Of a stretch of DNA of 39,000 nt, positions 1 through 9,833 are shown in pieces. The stretch lies in assembly GCA_951394045.1 (NCBI GenBank), contig CATOAN010000028.1, positions 1 through 39,000 of the forward strand, in the 5' to 3' direction. Positions within the stretch are counted from its first letter, which is position 1; every line of letters begins with the position of its first letter. The notes under the pieces are model-generated. The model was not told where the DNA came from and made no database searches. It saw nothing but the letters and a program-made list of their open reading frames with translations. A program made the position numbers and the translations under genes. This DNA comes from Nitzschia sp. DOCU1 (taxonomy: Eukaryota; Bacillariophyta; Bacillariophyceae; Bacillariales; Bacillariaceae).

Positions 1-978
1 AAACATTCAAATATCGAGGCAATCACCAGACCTCGCTCCGCAGAGTCTTCACTGTACGCCCCGTGAACATCGACGCCATAATGGATGAAAATAAAGCCCC
101 GTCTTATGTTTCTTTCCTCACGTGACGCAATCATGGCGGACCAAAACATGAGTTTGACCTTTTTACATCGAATAGGGGGGGGGGGGGGGGGGGCAAACAA
201 ACAAACCGTGAGCATCTGCACTATTTTCATGCCTCATTTGACGCTATTTATTTTCGCTTCTGTGTCTTACCACAATTTCGGGTGGATAGTGAATGCAAAC
301 TTTGGAAAATTGGACCATTATGGGTCGTCCTCGTTGATCTGGTTCCGTGAGTAGTTGTACGCCGCCTTCTCTGAGAACTTTTAGTTCAATTTCTTTCAAG
401 TCTTTCAAACATAGCTCTCTTCCCAGCGCCGAGGGACCAAAGAATCGAAGTTTGGCATCAAAAAATTTGAGCGTCCGTCGTTTGGATCGATGTAAATCAA
501 AACTTTCGGCACGTAAAAACTTGGGGAGTTGTTCTTCGACGTATGCCGGTGCTTGTAGGGCCGCTAACGTATATCCTTGATGTAGCAGTATTTGTTGTCG
601 AGTGTCTGGATCATCATCGTCGCAGTTTAATAATGACGCTTCCGAGACGGATTGATTCAACGCACGCGTCAATGCCTCCAAGCTGGACGCCAAAAGTTCA
701 GGAGTCTCTTGAATGGGTTCCGAAACCCCATGAACATCTTCATACGATTTATATCGATCGGCTGGTGATATCGACTGCATCAATTCAGGGGGAGTATCAT
801 GGATATTTTGTTTGGCAAACAACGCCGAAACGACCTGAATCTGGTCCGGGGTGGGACTGGGAGTAGTGGACGGCGAGGATATTTCTGCTGTTTCTGCTTC
901 TACTGCAGGCATCAACAAAGACCAGTTTTCATCTTCATCGAAGTCATCGTCGTCGATCTCATGATTGTCGTTCGACAT
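1..978 (-). CDS. CRAL-TRIO/DUF6824 family gene, copy A (partial at window edge)
   Basis: Two exons are visible on the minus strand: exon 1 at 978-271 (236 codons) and exon 2 from 158 running off the left edge. The chosen start is the ATG at 978 (MSNDNH), which aligns with MSNESH and MSNGNH in copies B and D; an in-frame ATG at 984 is also possible. The N-terminus is acidic, then comes a CRAL-TRIO N-terminal-like helical part (FLRAESFD followed by KFFDAKLRFFG) and GRPIMVQFSKVC leading into the lipid-binding fold. Exon 2 continues it with VKLMFWSAMIASR and HYGVDVHGAYSE. CRAL-TRIO domains bind small hydrophobic ligands; the ligand here is unknown. The DUF6824 domain expected at the C-terminus lies outside the window. 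The upstream 200 bp resembles the copy B leader, so the gene may be expressed, but copia element 1 sits only about 200 bp upstream. Confidence 0.8.
159..270 (-). other. Intron of copy A with C19 tract
   Basis: This 112-bp intron begins GTAAGACACAG and ends AAAAAG before GTCAAACTC. It removes the read-through tail ending SENK-stop that follows exon 1 in the unspliced frame. Near its 3' end the minus strand has 19 consecutive C (G run at 175-193 on the plus strand), which would serve as the polypyrimidine tract. Phase 0. The equivalent introns in copies B, C and D have the same borders. Confidence 0.85.
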
Positions 979-1184
979 CGCCATTTCTGCTGGACCACCA
1001 GCTATCTCTTATTTCTGTAACAACAAACAATAGCACCGAAGGACTATTACAACAAGCAGGCACACAGCATCCAATACCTACACACTGAATAGACCATGTC
1101 AACCGCCCCCTCATTCCCAGAGCTTACCAGTAGTTGAGGCGGCGCGATGGTGCGCGTGTGGGGAGGGTACCCACAGAGCGCTCG

Positions 1185-1366
1185 TGAATGATTGTGCATG
1201 ATAACAGTAATTATGATTTTTAAGTAAGTCGCTACATCGACGGGGAACCGGCATCACGGTGAATGGGTCAGCGATACAGCGATATCGCCAACCAACTCGC
1301 TGAAACGCCAGCAGGGCGGTCATATGCGGGCGCATACGCATATGCGCACTCATACGCACTCAAACA
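1185..1366 (-). repeat. Element 1 3' LTR (182 bp)
   Basis: It matches 14259-14438 apart from two substitutions and a 2-bp indel in a T run. The ends are TG...CA in element orientation. It contains a hairpin-forming palindrome, GCGCATA-CGCA-TATGCGC, at about 1330-1347. Confidence 0.9.
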
Positions 1367-1374
1367 CTCCCCTC
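1367..1374 (-). other. Polypurine tract of element 1
   Basis: In element orientation the sequence immediately before the 3' LTR is GAGGGGAG. That is the expected plus-strand primer for LTR retrotransposons and it fixes the LTR border at 1366. No other feature was seen in the rest of 1375-1585. Confidence 0.75.
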
Positions 1375-1585
1375 AATCTTGAATCGAGTCAAGATTGCTC
1401 ATCATGCTACAAAAGGGATGGAGGGATCATCTCCACCCCCGGATTACAATTACATTAGGAATGGAGTTGGCATCTCCAACCTCAGGCGTGGGTGGTTCGG
1501 TCGAACGCAACCTAATCCACCAAATGTCAAAAGGAAAGGGGGGGGGGGGGAAACTGGTTCGACCAGGATGACGGTCGAGTCCAGC

Positions 1586-3469
1586 TTAAGAGGGGACAAC
1601 CCAATGGAGCAACGATCGGATGTGGTTGTCCCGCAGCTCACCAGCGGGGAGAGCTTTGGTCAAAATGTCAGCGGGGTTAAACTTCGTGTTTACATAGGCT
1701 GTGCGCCACTCATCTCGCGCCACACCCTCACGAACAAAGTGATATGAGATGCTCTGAGTTTTCTTCTTCATAGCGGACTCGGGGATCGTGGTGTTGAAGA
1801 GCACAGACTTGTTATCACCATAGATGTATGCGGGGCCATCGATGGCAATACCCATCATTCGGAGCTTGTATCTGAGTCCACGAAGGTATTCAGTGCACTG
1901 GCGCATGCTAGTGAACTCGGCTCCAAAACTTGAACTCTCAACACTGGTCTGCTTCTTGGAGAACCAATAAATGAGGGCACAGTTCAAATAGACGAAGAAA
2001 CCAGAGCGGGATTTGCGAGTGATCGAATCAGTTGCGTGGTCAGCATCAACGTAGGCACGCATCACAAAACGTTTTCCTCGTGGCGCAGGCATGTCAGCAG
2101 GTAACACTTCCACAGCATCCGCATCCTGTTCAGAGGTCGACCAGTCGCGTCGTTCGAATTCGCTCAAATCGATTTCTGGGTACGAAGGATCGAATACCAT
2201 TTCGGCATTATGGAAGCGTTTCAGATAGGCAAAGATCTGATAAAGCTGTTCGAGATGGCCTTGTCGTGGCATAGCCAAGTGGGAAGAAATCATCGAGACT
2301 TCCACGCATGTATCCACCCGGCCCAACTCAACAATCCACCGCAAGGTTCCGATGAGTGACGTGAAATAAGAGGCATCATCTGGTTTTAATTCCACGGTCG
2401 CATCAACTTCGGGACGGTAACCATTCGATATTGGGGCAGACGTGCCCTTTGTAGGTAATCGTTGGCCCGATTTAGCCAGATGTTCTTCCACAGTCTTGAC
2501 GGCAGCCTGTACGTATTTTGACGAGCCGAAGGCCCATGCCTCAGTACCGTCATCCAAGACCACCTTCCGTAATGATCCACCCAGATAGATGGTTGGCGGT
2601 CCCACCGATGATTCCTTCAATTTAAAGTATTTGCCGATGCCATCCCGCAGTATCGTCGCAGGATCTGCAGAGATGACGAGGGCATCATCAACATATAATA
2701 AAACGTAGTCCCAATATTCGGATCCATCTGACTTTACAGCGGGTTGCATCCAAACATCAGGATCAGCTTTGCACGGTTCGAATCCCAAATGCTTCATGCA
2801 GGAACGCAAATGGTTTCTGAAATCTCTGCCTGCAAGTTTTCCACCGTAGAGAGCCCGCTTGATCAAAGCGACACGCCTGACGTTCTCGAGTCCGAATTCC
2901 GGACCACAAATCAAGTAATGTTTCTGGGAGCTTGGCGCCTGCAAATATGCGTTCTCAATATCGGCAGCCCGACAATCAAGCAAATTGAGAGCAGCGTAGG
3001 TGAGAGCAATCCGTTTAGAGTCGCGAGACACAACGCCAGCATACGAGGACACATTGCCAGGTTTCTCGGTGAGGTGTCCGTCCAGCACAAATCGCGCCTT
3101 GAAATCCCCGGTCATCTTTACGTCGAAGACCAAGTGACCACTGGCTTTGGTCCATCCGGGTGGGGGTCGTTCATTCTCCCCCAAAATGTCAAATGCAACA
3201 CCAGCATTCGTCATTTCCTTCACAATAGCCAAGTGCCAACGCTTGTCTCCATTTTCAAGGTCATATTTATTGGCTTGGGCTACACTCGTGGGAATCTTGT
3301 AACCGTATTTGAATTGTGTCGAACGTGTGCGAGCCTTGACAGCGCTCACAATGACATCCTGTTTTCGCAACATATGAGGAACCCACCAACGAAATGCAGG
3401 TTCCTTAGCAATGTTACGAGCTGTAGCATACTCGGCTGTTTCAACTGGGTGACTTTCTTTCATGTCAGC
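1586..3469 (-). CDS. Element 1 pol: reverse transcriptase and RNase H
   Basis: This is the only complete RT-RNase H module of element 1. From the ATG at 3463 it gives 625 aa; the same frame continues upstream to an in-frame TAG at 3470-3472, so it is the 3' part of pol, not a separate gene. The N-terminus holds the region between chromodomain and RT (KESHPVE, TARNIAKEPAF). The RT shows FKARFVLDGH, ADIENAYLQAP, RALYGGKLAGRDF and the catalytic box LLYVDDALV near 2690. RNase H shows AYVDADHATD, SVESSSFGAEF, YGDNKSV and PADILTKAL. It copies element RNA to DNA in cytoplasmic particles. All motifs look intact. It ends with TAA inside the element, 220 bp before the LTR. Confidence 0.85.
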   Translation of the reverse strand, partial: ADMKESHPVETAEYATARNIAKEPAFRWWVPHMLRKQDVIVSAVKARTRSTQFKYGYKIPTSVAQANKYDLENGDKRWHLAIVKEMTNAGVAFDILGENERPPPGWTKASGHLVFDVKMTGDFKARFVLDGHLTEKPGNVSSYAGVVSRDSKRIALTYAALNLLDCRAADIENAYLQAPSSQKHYLICGPEFGLENVRRVALIKRALYGGKLAGRDFRNHLRSCMKHLGFEPCKADPDVWMQPAVKSDGSEYWDYVLLYVDDALVISADPATILRDGIGKYFKLKESSVGPPTIYLGGSLRKVVLDDGTEAWAFGSSKYVQAAVKTVEEHLAKSGQRLPTKGTSAPISNGYRPEVDATVELKPDDASYFTSLIGTLRWIVELGRVDTCVEVSMISSHLAMPRQGHLEQLYQIFAYLKRFHNAEMVFDPSYPEIDLSEFERRDWSTSEQDADAVEVLPADMPAPRGKRFVMRAYVDADHATDSITRKSRSGFFVYLNCALIYWFSKKQTSVESSSFGAEFTSMRQCTEYLRGLRYKLRMMGIAIDGPAYIYGDNKSVLFNTTIPESAMKKKTQSISYHFVREGVARDEWRTAYVNTKFNPADILTKALPAGELRDNHIRSLLHWVVPS

Positions 3470-5011
3470 CTAAGAAACCCAATCTTCAAGGCCATTGGTC
3501 CATCGCACCTTGAGTTGCCAGCCAAAAGTTGTTTTCCGAAGACGTTTGCCTCCCCTGTTGGTGATTATGGCATCCGGGGCGCCAACTGCCTTTGCGAACA
3601 TTTTCATCGCGAAAGGCACTTCGGACTTGGACTTCATTGGAACCACATACATGAAGCCACGGTCACTGACAAATAATTGCATGCATTTATTGCCACGCGA
3701 CGACTTGCCTGCCTTCTTGGATGCAAAGAAGGTGTCCATGTAGAAATATTCATCAATCCGACAATAACGTAGCATTCGATCATTTGTCGGATAATTCCTG
3801 GTCAGGCCTTCTGCCACAGGTCGTCGTACACGTTGAGTAGTGGTCTTGATGGTGCGCCTCGCTGTGTCATAATCGATGCGCCACAATTTGGATAACTTTT
3901 CAGGGTCTACCCCTTGTGCTCTGGAAGCTGATGTCGCTGAGCAAAAGTATTCCCTCATAGCAATGTCGTTCGGTAGGTTCGTTGGTCCTGTTGTTGAGCA
4001 CTTTTCATCATACTCCGGAAACAGGACCGGTTGGTCCCAGCCTACAGTGGCTCCTATAGCGGCGGCAATCTTTGAAATATTGCACTTTTCCACCAGCCAG
4101 GCTGCCAGACTGGACACATCAAGAGTCAGGTCCTCTCCAGGGTCACGCAGGTAGGCCTCGTGCCTTCTCGTTTCAGCGTGCCTGTCCTCTTGATCCTCAG
4201 TATACTCTGGATGGCTGTCGCTTCCATCCGTGATGAGCAGAGCATCGATGAACTTATTTTCCTCCGTTCCAATCTGAACCGAGGAGATCATAGCGTCATC
4301 GTCTGGGAGGTCATCAATTAATATAGTCTGCCTTGATTTTGGCGAGACCATCCTACCTTTCCAATCTAGCATTTGATCTTCATTCATGGCATAGTGAGAT
4401 GAGTGCGGTTCCCACTCGCCTTCTGGTGTAATGATGGCAGTCTCGTCCAAGAGCTCATTGCATTCATCAATACTCGGTTTTCGTACCTCAAAATAGGAGA
4501 AAATCCCGTTGAGGTGTAGTGGGATTCGTCGATCTATTGTCGGAAGATAGATCGAATGATCCTGTATGGTCGGATCACTGACATGTATTTTCGGGGTGTC
4601 GTTCACGATGACCCCCGCTTCCCGCAAGATAAATGGAGGGAACAAATGATGCTGCATGGTTGGAATATGCAGGGCATTCAAAACAACAAGAACCGTACGG
4701 GTTCCTGTAAATGGACACGGATACAGGAGTGCAGCATCCACAATTGGTACGTCAGGGATCGCGTCATAGTCGGGTGCAAACGGTGTGACCCGGCATGTTT
4801 TTCCTGATTTATTCAGAATCAAGCACTCTCTGCCTAGGACAACCATGTTTGCATGAGAGTCCAATTCGCAACGAACCAAGGACAAGGGATTCGTGTTGGG
4901 TGGGGCGGTGTTCGAACCACGGATCACTGAAGAAACGTGAAAACTCATGGGTTCCGGCACGGTTGCCGAGGTTTCCTCATGTCGCCTCCCCTCGGACAAC
5001 GCCGGGCCAAT
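3470..5011 (-). pseudogene. Element 1 pol copy 1: protease, truncated integrase, chromodomain-like end
   Basis: The frame opens directly after a TGA at 5012-5014 and runs to a TAG at 3470; no ATG start is needed if it is part of a Gag-Pol frame. The protease core is CELDSHANMVVLG, the variant aspartic site of this copia branch. Integrase follows with the first catalytic Asp in YMDTFFASK, but the domain stops after GAPDAII and jumps to TNRGGKRLRKTTFGWQLKVRW, a chromodomain-like C-terminal strand. The second Asp (CDHSGE) and the Glu (NKAELYVG), present in copy 3, are missing. The product cannot integrate DNA. The TAG separates it from the RT frame by only three codons. Confidence 0.8.
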
Positions 5012-6088
5012 TCAAGACAAAGCCGTAGCATGGCCATGGACATGAGCACGAGCAATTATTTTCTTGAGGACCGCAGCTGCCTCCAGGGGTGAGTCAGTCG
5101 TGGCTGCGGCATCGGCAAAGGAAACGTTTCCTTTGGATTTTGGGGTGGTGGCAGCAAGGCCTCCCGAAGAGGCCTCCATCAAGGAAAGCACATAGCTGCG
5201 TAGGGATTCATCATCATCCTTTGTTGCTGTGACGGCAGAGGCAGCAGCAGTCTGTTTGGCCAGAGCCGATTTAACAGCAGATTTAACCCGTTTGTTCAGT
5301 TTCTTCTCGGGAGTGCCACGACCACGTTTGCCTGGAAGAGTACGACCATGTCCGTTGGCCTCCCTCTCATTGCGGTAATTTCGAAGCTCATCCTTTTGAT
5401 CGGGCGGGAGTTTGGCATACTCTGCCTTCGTGTGCCATCGCAGTTCAACGCCACTGACACCACGGCCCTTTTTAGGAGTTGCTTCGGCAGAGGAGACTTC
5501 GGCCTCCACGGAGGAGATCTCCGCACCGCCATTGCGTTTGCTGGTTGTCTTTCGTTTGGCGTTGACGGGACATGCAGGAATTAATTCCGCAGCAGCATTT
5601 TCAAAGTTATCCGATTGATCGCGGCGAGCCAGGGCGATGGCTGCCTGCCAAGGTGGGTGATTGCATTCGATAGCATCAATCAAATATTTCACACGGGTGA
5701 TTTCAGCTGGCAGTTGGTATGTGACATGGTTGGATGCAAGTTGCAGCATGACGTAGGCATTGCGATGCATGGCAACAAATTTTTCCAGCGTAAATTGATC
5801 TTGTCCCCGGAATTTGCGGTTGTGGAGCACATGCTCCTGCTCTTTGATTAGAGCGTCCCATTTGTCACGGCCACAATGTTGTGCAAGGAGGGCCAAATAG
5901 GCACCACGACCATCCTTCTTGCGTTGGAAGGGTTTTAACGAGGCGTAGTAAGAGGTTCCACGTAGGGTCTCCTCAAGCTTGTGGTATACTAACGTATTGT
6001 CGTCCTTGTATAGTGCATGAGTGTGCGACGCACGGCTAATCAGTTCGTCCTCAATGCTGTCATAGCCGTCACCATAGGGTTGAAGCTC
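5012..6088 (-). pseudogene. Element 1 gag C-terminal part, copy 1
   Basis: 359 codons open between two in-frame TGA codons (6089-6091 and 5012-5014). The first ATG inside is at 5896. It holds the middle of the capsid protein (YDSIEDEL, YKDNNTLVYHKLEE, KWDALIKEQEHVL) and a basic, Ala/Lys-rich tail (NKRVKSAVKSALAKQ) that probably binds RNA; no CCHC knuckle is seen. It is identical to 8757-9833 and nearly identical to 12330-13406. Confidence 0.75.
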
Positions 6089-7009
6089 TCAACCAATCTC
6101 AACCATGTTGGTAAGCGTTGCACGGGCAGACTCAGGGCGAATCACGTAGGAGAGAGGAATGTTGCGAGCACCAACAATTCGCGAGAGGTAGTCGTCAAAC
6201 GATTCTACCCAACGGATAATGGGGTTGGATTTTGTAATTTTTGGCATTTCCGGTTCCTCTCCCTTCTTTCTTTCCAGCAAGATCTTCCAGTGATCGTTGA
6301 ACGCCTTGCCCACAGGGTCCCACCTCATGTTCTCCACGGTCAGTTGTAGCTGGTCGTCATGTGGGAGGAGAACTTCCAAATTAATGAGTGTGTCGTAGAG
6401 TGGTTGCTGACCAATGGCGTGGCCGCGGGCATCAACAGGGTCATCCACTGCCGGTATAGAAGAATTTCCAAAGAACGTGTGGGCATGGTCCGCAGTATCC
6501 CCAAAGGGCTCATCACTCAGGTTAGCGTCATCGTCTGCTGAGTCCTCCACTTTTGGTTTTGGGAGTGGTATGGCCGCTGTACCAAAGCGAGCCTCAATTG
6601 CATCATCAAATTTCTTTTGCTTCTCTAGTTCGGCCGGAGAGTCCCGCTCAATTTTATTCAGTGGGCGTACTGTGCGGCGAGGAAAGACCTCCCCGGTATG
6701 AGATAGTATCCACTGGCACATGTCGTTCCCTGCACCGGTGGCGGGGCCTAGGCATCGGCCCAATAATTCCTTCGGACAGGGAAAACCAGAGGAATCAAGA
6801 TAGTACACAAATTCGTACCAGCCGAATTGACACAGGTTTGAGATGTCACCACCATCTCGCATTGTGTGCCAATTGGCATTGCGTCCCTCGAGCTGCAACA
6901 TATCCTTCGCAGTGAGATTATTAATGCGAACGCGTAGTTCCGCGCAGTAATCCCAAAACGGCAATGGTGTCTGAGCTTCCTTCATGTCCTGGCGAATTTT
7001 CAAGGTCAT
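6089..7009 (-). pseudogene. Element 1 chimeric frame: integrase C-part fused to gag N-part, copy 1
   Basis: 306 aa from the ATG at 7009, whose first five codons come from the junction. It then reads integrase C-terminal sequence (QDMKEAQTPLPFWDYC, KELLGRCLGP) to PHDDQLQ. At position 6344 it changes in frame to the gag segment TVENMRWDPVGKAF and ends at a TGA after NMVEIG. The same fusion occurs in 9834-12329. It is a product of recombination, not a native gene. Confidence 0.75.
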
Positions 7010-7208
7010 ATTTATTGGCTTGGGCTACACTCGTGGGAATCTTGTAACCGTATTTGAATTGTGTCGAACGTGTGCGAGCCTTGACAGCGCTCACAATGAC
7101 ATCCTGTTTTCGCAACATATGAGGAACCCACCAACGAAATGCAGGTTCCTTAGCAATGTTACGAGCTGTAGCATACTCGGCTGTTTCAACTGGGTGACTT
7201 TCTTTCAT
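6921..7208 (-). pseudogene. Element 1 truncated start of RT region, copy 2
   Basis: The first 70 residues equal those of the RT frame at 3463 (KESHPVE to KYDLEN). At 6994 the sequence jumps to mid-integrase in another frame and ends soon after. It follows the TAG at 7215 in frame. It marks the right border of the 3745-bp tandem duplication. Confidence 0.75.
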
Positions 7209-7214
7209 GTCAGC

Positions 7215-8756
7215 CTAAGAAACCCAATCTTCAAGGCCATTGGTCCATCGCACCTTGAGTTGCCAGCCAAAAGTTGTTTTCCGAAGACGTTTGCCTCCCC
7301 TGTTGGTGATTATGGCATCCGGGGCGCCAACTGCCTTTGCGAACATTTTCATCGCGAAAGGCACTTCGGACTTGGACTTCATTGGAACCACATACATGAA
7401 GCCACGGTCACTGACAAATAATTGCATGCATTTATTGCCACGCGACGACTTGCCTGCCTTCTTGGATGCAAAGAAGGTGTCCATGTAGAAATATTCATCA
7501 ATCCGACAATAACGTAGCATTCGATCATTTGTCGGATAATTCCTGGTCAGGCCTTCTGCCACAGGTCGTCGTACACGTTGAGTAGTGGTCTTGATGGTGC
7601 GCCTCGCTGTGTCATAATCGATGCGCCACAATTTGGATAACTTTTCAGGGTCTACCCCTTGTGCTCTGGAAGCTGATGTCGCTGAGCAAAAGTATTCCCT
7701 CATAGCAATGTCGTTCGGTAGGTTCGTTGGTCCTGTTGTTGAGCACTTTTCATCATACTCCGGAAACAGGACCGGTTGGTCCCAGCCTACAGTGGCTCCT
7801 ATAGCGGCGGCAATCTTTGAAATATTGCACTTTTCCACCAGCCAGGCTGCCAGACTGGACACATCAAGAGTCAGGTCCTCTCCAGGGTCACGCAGGTAGG
7901 CCTCGTGCCTTCTCGTTTCAGCGTGCCTGTCCTCTTGATCCTCAGTATACTCTGGATGGCTGTCGCTTCCATCCGTGATGAGCAGAGCATCGATGAACTT
8001 ATTTTCCTCCGTTCCAATCTGAACCGAGGAGATCATAGCGTCATCGTCTGGGAGGTCATCAATTAATATAGTCTGCCTTGATTTTGGCGAGACCATCCTA
8101 CCTTTCCAATCTAGCATTTGATCTTCATTCATGGCATAGTGAGATGAGTGCGGTTCCCACTCGCCTTCTGGTGTAATGATGGCAGTCTCGTCCAAGAGCT
8201 CATTGCATTCATCAATACTCGGTTTTCGTACCTCAAAATAGGAGAAAATCCCGTTGAGGTGTAGTGGGATTCGTCGATCTATTGTCGGAAGATAGATCGA
8301 ATGATCCTGTATGGTCGGATCACTGACATGTATTTTCGGGGTGTCGTTCACGATGACCCCCGCTTCCCGCAAGATAAATGGAGGGAACAAATGATGCTGC
8401 ATGGTTGGAATATGCAGGGCATTCAAAACAACAAGAACCGTACGGGTTCCTGTAAATGGACACGGATACAGGAGTGCAGCATCCACAATTGGTACGTCAG
8501 GGATCGCGTCATAGTCGGGTGCAAACGGTGTGACCCGGCATGTTTTTCCTGATTTATTCAGAATCAAGCACTCTCTGCCTAGGACAACCATGTTTGCATG
8601 AGAGTCCAATTCGCAACGAACCAAGGACAAGGGATTCGTGTTGGGTGGGGCGGTGTTCGAACCACGGATCACTGAAGAAACGTGAAAACTCATGGGTTCC
8701 GGCACGGTTGCCGAGGTTTCCTCATGTCGCCTCCCCTCGGACAACGCCGGGCCAAT
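7215..8756 (-). pseudogene. Element 1 pol copy 2: protease, truncated integrase, chromodomain-like end
   Basis: Identical in translation to 3470-5011, including the loss of the second and third integrase catalytic residues, the GAPDAII to TNRGGK join and the terminal TAG at 7215-7217. Confidence 0.8.
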
Positions 8757-9833
8757 TCAAGACAAAGCCGTAGCATGGCCATGGACATGAGCACGAGCAA
8801 TTATTTTCTTGAGGACCGCAGCTGCCTCCAGGGGTGAGTCAGTCGTGGCTGCGGCATCGGCAAAGGAAACGTTTCCTTTGGATTTTGGGGTGGTGGCAGC
8901 AAGGCCTCCCGAAGAGGCCTCCATCAAGGAAAGCACATAGCTGCGTAGGGATTCATCATCATCCTTTGTTGCTGTGACGGCAGAGGCAGCAGCAGTCTGT
9001 TTGGCCAGAGCCGATTTAACAGCAGATTTAACCCGTTTGTTCAGTTTCTTCTCGGGAGTGCCACGACCACGTTTGCCTGGAAGAGTACGACCATGTCCGT
9101 TGGCCTCCCTCTCATTGCGGTAATTTCGAAGCTCATCCTTTTGATCGGGCGGGAGTTTGGCATACTCTGCCTTCGTGTGCCATCGCAGTTCAACGCCACT
9201 GACACCACGGCCCTTTTTAGGAGTTGCTTCGGCAGAGGAGACTTCGGCCTCCACGGAGGAGATCTCCGCACCGCCATTGCGTTTGCTGGTTGTCTTTCGT
9301 TTGGCGTTGACGGGACATGCAGGAATTAATTCCGCAGCAGCATTTTCAAAGTTATCCGATTGATCGCGGCGAGCCAGGGCGATGGCTGCCTGCCAAGGTG
9401 GGTGATTGCATTCGATAGCATCAATCAAATATTTCACACGGGTGATTTCAGCTGGCAGTTGGTATGTGACATGGTTGGATGCAAGTTGCAGCATGACGTA
9501 GGCATTGCGATGCATGGCAACAAATTTTTCCAGCGTAAATTGATCTTGTCCCCGGAATTTGCGGTTGTGGAGCACATGCTCCTGCTCTTTGATTAGAGCG
9601 TCCCATTTGTCACGGCCACAATGTTGTGCAAGGAGGGCCAAATAGGCACCACGACCATCCTTCTTGCGTTGGAAGGGTTTTAACGAGGCGTAGTAAGAGG
9701 TTCCACGTAGGGTCTCCTCAAGCTTGTGGTATACTAACGTATTGTCGTCCTTGTATAGTGCATGAGTGTGCGACGCACGGCTAATCAGTTCGTCCTCAAT
9801 GCTGTCATAGCCGTCACCATAGGGTTGAAGCTC
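8757..9833 (-). pseudogene. Element 1 gag C-terminal part, copy 2
   Basis: Identical to 5012-6088; flanked by TGA at 9834-9836 and ending at TGA 8757-8759. First ATG at 9641. Confidence 0.75.

Larger units (their letters stand above)
3250..6994 (-). repeat. Tandem duplication unit, copy 1 (3745 bp)
   Basis: The segment from TTTTCAAGGTC at 3250 to CTGGCGAA at 6994 recurs without visible change at 6995-10739; all translations in the two units are identical. The unit runs, in element orientation, from mid-integrase through mid-gag and protease to the RT start, so its ends fall inside genes. The join at 6994/6995 has at most 1 nt of shared sequence. Confidence 0.9.

Noticed and set aside
244..270. 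The short in-frame tail ending SENK-stop after exon 1 in copies A, B and D as a true C-terminus
   Set aside because: It is intron sequence: GTAAGACACAG begins exactly there and the homologous protein continues after the AG at 158, 26366 and 38939.
1321..1350. Alternating CATATGCG/CATACGCA words in the element 1 LTR as a CRISPR-like or satellite repeat
   Set aside because: Only a few irregular short words without spacers; they form one palindrome inside an LTR.
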